DNA from: Gerris lacustris
Lineage: Eukaryota; Arthropoda; Insecta; Hemiptera; Gerridae
Assembly (NCBI GenBank): GCA_951217055.1
Contig: OX578276.1
Span: 28,915,505 to 28,979,504, forward strand
DNA: 64,000 nt
Direction: 5' to 3'
Of the stretch, positions 62,177 through 64,000 are shown piece after piece (position 1 is the stretch's first letter; every line of letters starts with the position of its first letter). The notes beneath the pieces are model-generated. The model did no database searches. It was given only the letters and a program-made list of their open reading frames with translations, and was not told the origin of the DNA. The translations under genes and the position numbers were made by a program.

Positions 62177-62727
62177 TAGTGATGGGCATCATAATCGATT
62201 AAAATAATCGTTTAAATCGATTATGCAATAATAATCGAATGCTCGTAATCGTTTATTTATAATCGGTATATGAGACCGATTATTTGATCGCTCGAAGTTA
62301 GTTCAACTCAATTCTACTTATGGAAACACCTAACTAGTTAAATTCCAAATTAGGATTCAATCCGTATTTAAACATCGTAGAAACTAGAAACGTAGTATTA
62401 TGTAAGAATGTTTTATATTAATTAGAGATCAAGAAAGTGATAAGGGTTAAGAAGAAAATGAAGCAGCGATTATGAGTATGAGTAGTAGTTTAAAGACTTT
62501 TCGTTATCGTGTCGTTTGCCGACAAAGCAAAAACCCGCGCTTTGTCGGGCGTCCGGCACGGCCGCTAAGTTCCCCGTATTTTAGGTATCGCAACTATTTG
62601 TCTCCCCTTTTTTCTTTACTTTAACCCCCTCCTATAAAAAATAATCGATTGTGAAATCATTCGATTATTAGTATAATCGATTAAAAATAATCGATTGATT
62701 GAAAAATATCGATTATGCCCATCTCTA
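62177..62727. mobile_element. hAT-type MITE with 8-bp target duplication
   Basis: Ends TAGTGATGGGCAT and inverted ATGCCCATCTCTA (RC TAGAGATGGGCAT) are typical hAT termini. TTAAGTAT flanks both sides exactly (62169-62176 and 62728-62735), the 8-bp duplication of hAT insertion. Both subterminal zones are arrays of AATCGAT/ATAATCG words. The interior has a hairpin CCGACAAAGC/GCTTTGTCGG near 62520-62550 and a segment (GGATTCAATCCGTATTTAAA) shared with about 32862. No transposase frame; 551 bp. Confidence 0.9.
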
Positions 62728-62735
62728 TTAAGTAT

Positions 62736-62774
62736 TGTGGTTATTATCATATCTTACATATGATAATAACCACA
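62736..62774. repeat. Perfect 17-bp palindrome
   Basis: TGTGGTTATTATCATAT, five-base loop CTTAC, then the exact inverse. Starts one base after the hAT target duplication. Confidence 0.85.
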
Positions 62775-64000
62775 AAAAAAGTTCAGCTTTATTGACTGTA
62801 TTAAGTAAATATATTTATTAATCAAATTAAATTTCAATTTTTACACCAACTTACAGTAAACTCCTGTATTCACTTTTCTACTACTTGTACCTGTATTACT
62901 TTGCTATTTTTGAAGTATTTATAATAAATAAATAAACCATCCTTGAATAAGCAATGCAATAAGTAAGAATCAACAATAAGATGAAGTCGTTGTTTGGTTC
63001 AGTCACTTGATGGTAAACAGTTTAAAAATTGTATAGTTTACATCCTCAAAACAACATAAATCTACTTCCCCAGTTATTGCCCTTAACTGTGCAAAATGTT
63101 AAGACCAATCAATACCCACCAGAAGCAGTCACCATCGGAAAAACCAAATATTTCATAAATAATATATGAATAATATAGTTTTCTCTATATTAAATAATTG
63201 AATAAAACGCAGAAGTGACCACAGTATAATCTAAACCTTATTGGAGAATATATTAATACACATATATTTTCTACCACTTTAGTTGGAAATGAATCAGATA
63301 AGATGTAATACTTTTATCCAGCCAACTCAAGTTGAAACCACTTTTACTAAATATGTTTTTAAGATACTAAAGAACTTTTTTATTAACAGAAATTTTTAAA
63401 TAAGTGCTGTCAGTCATCTTTTATCTATGCACATACTTGGTGCCTAAACTACTAAACCGATTTCATTTAAAAATATAAATATTCAGAAAAGTAACAAAGG
63501 TTAAATCAATGATTCAATTTTAGCTCTAAATTCAGAGATGCTAATCTAACCATAGTTAAATAAATTTGATTTCATTGCAAATTAATAATAAATAAGATAT
63601 TTCCCAGGAAAAAATAGATTCTGAAATGAATTCACACAAAGATAAAAAAGGAGTTAAAAAAAAAAAAACCTAAAACCTCCATGGCTTAACAGACCGTGGA
63701 GGGCTTAGCCCTACCAAAGGGCTTACACAAACTATGTCCAATGGGTGTGGCTCTATCAGCTGTATAAACCTCATAATTGACAAGTGCAGATACCTCTTCA
63801 CTTTACTCAAATTCTTATTAACACATAATTCAATTTCATTGTGTGCACGGTTTAAACCTCAGGTTAACATACAATTAAAAATAACTTTTACCCCTTGTTC
63901 ACCCACTGTAAAATATTAAAAAGGCCAAGTTTAATTTTTTAAAGGGTTAAAATATTATTGTAATACATGACAAATACAATAATAGTAATAATAAAGCCTA
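62775..64000. other. No gene; direct repeat unit 2 and a worn family E piece
   Basis: 63037-63145 is unit 2 of the pair at 62066 (AGTTATTGCCCTTAACTGTG, AAATGTTAAGACCAAT). 63430-63615 has AAACTACTAAACCGATTTCA, AATTTTAGCTCTAAATTCAG and CCCAGGAAAAAATAGATTCT, a family E fragment. The final frame at 63734-63919 shows no motif. Confidence 0.45.

Overview
The window is strongly AT-rich eukaryotic DNA with no gene I can identify. No open reading frame exceeds about 150 codons, and the longest ones run through microsatellites, minisatellites or interspersed repeats. The repeat types point to an arthropod, probably an insect: 5S-rRNA-derived and tRNA-derived pieces inside DNA transposons, many short terminal-inverted-repeat (TIR) elements, foldback hairpins, and runs of TCTG next to an ATGAAATTTGG block. 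One repeat (family B here) has the same layout as an AGGGTNCCGTA-type repeat I know from moth and butterfly genomes. That comparison is from memory, so the order is not settled. The window is best read as intergenic or intronic sequence.

Nearly everything that can be annotated is mobile or repetitive DNA. I use provisional family letters. A: about 580 bp, a hairpin at one end, at least a dozen copies or fragments. B: about 700 bp, AGGGTCCGTAGGC inverted ends plus an extra terminal hairpin, three copies. C: about 168 bp, two direct copies whose terminal stem resembles that of B. D: 868 bp with 19-bp TIRs. E: a dispersed element with about ten copies or pieces. F: hAT-like, CAGGGCTTGTAG ends, two copies, one carrying a 5S rRNA control region. 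G/H: elements built of alternating inverted copies of a TACTTCTTTAGATTGTTAC-like motif. I and J: two copies each. K: tRNA-like 3' halves with a shared AT-rich tail. Single elements with recognisable insertion hallmarks are a PIF/Harbinger-type MITE with a TTA duplication (44.0-44.8 kb), a hAT-type MITE with an 8-bp duplication (62.2-62.7 kb), a Tc1/mariner-like remnant (6.3-6.8 kb), a 218-bp MITE (23.2 kb), a 2.5-kb TIR element (57.9-60.4 kb) and several foldbacks (26.3, 26.6, 36.9, 44.8, 47.3 and 53.6 kb).

Layout: 0-9 kb holds J, K, F, E, A, Tc1-like and I copies; 9-16 kb holds A, E and a G/H element with B inside; 16-26 kb holds A, C, a tandem array, a MITE, A and B; 26-37 kb holds two foldbacks, E, G, a TIR element split by B, A, and a long-TIR element with a GC-rich interior; 37-50 kb holds D, I, J, Harbinger-type and foldback elements and a long TA array; 50-64 kb holds the only weak coding candidate (about 52.3-52.8 kb, minus strand), a foldback with tRNA-like arms nested in E, F inserted into a 22-bp minisatellite, the 2.5-kb element and the hAT MITE.

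Nested insertions give a relative order of events: E before the tRNA-armed foldback, minisatellite before F, H before B, the 33.3-kb TIR element before B, E before G. A recurring theme is RNA polymerase III promoter pieces (5S control region, tRNA A and B boxes) carried inside DNA elements.
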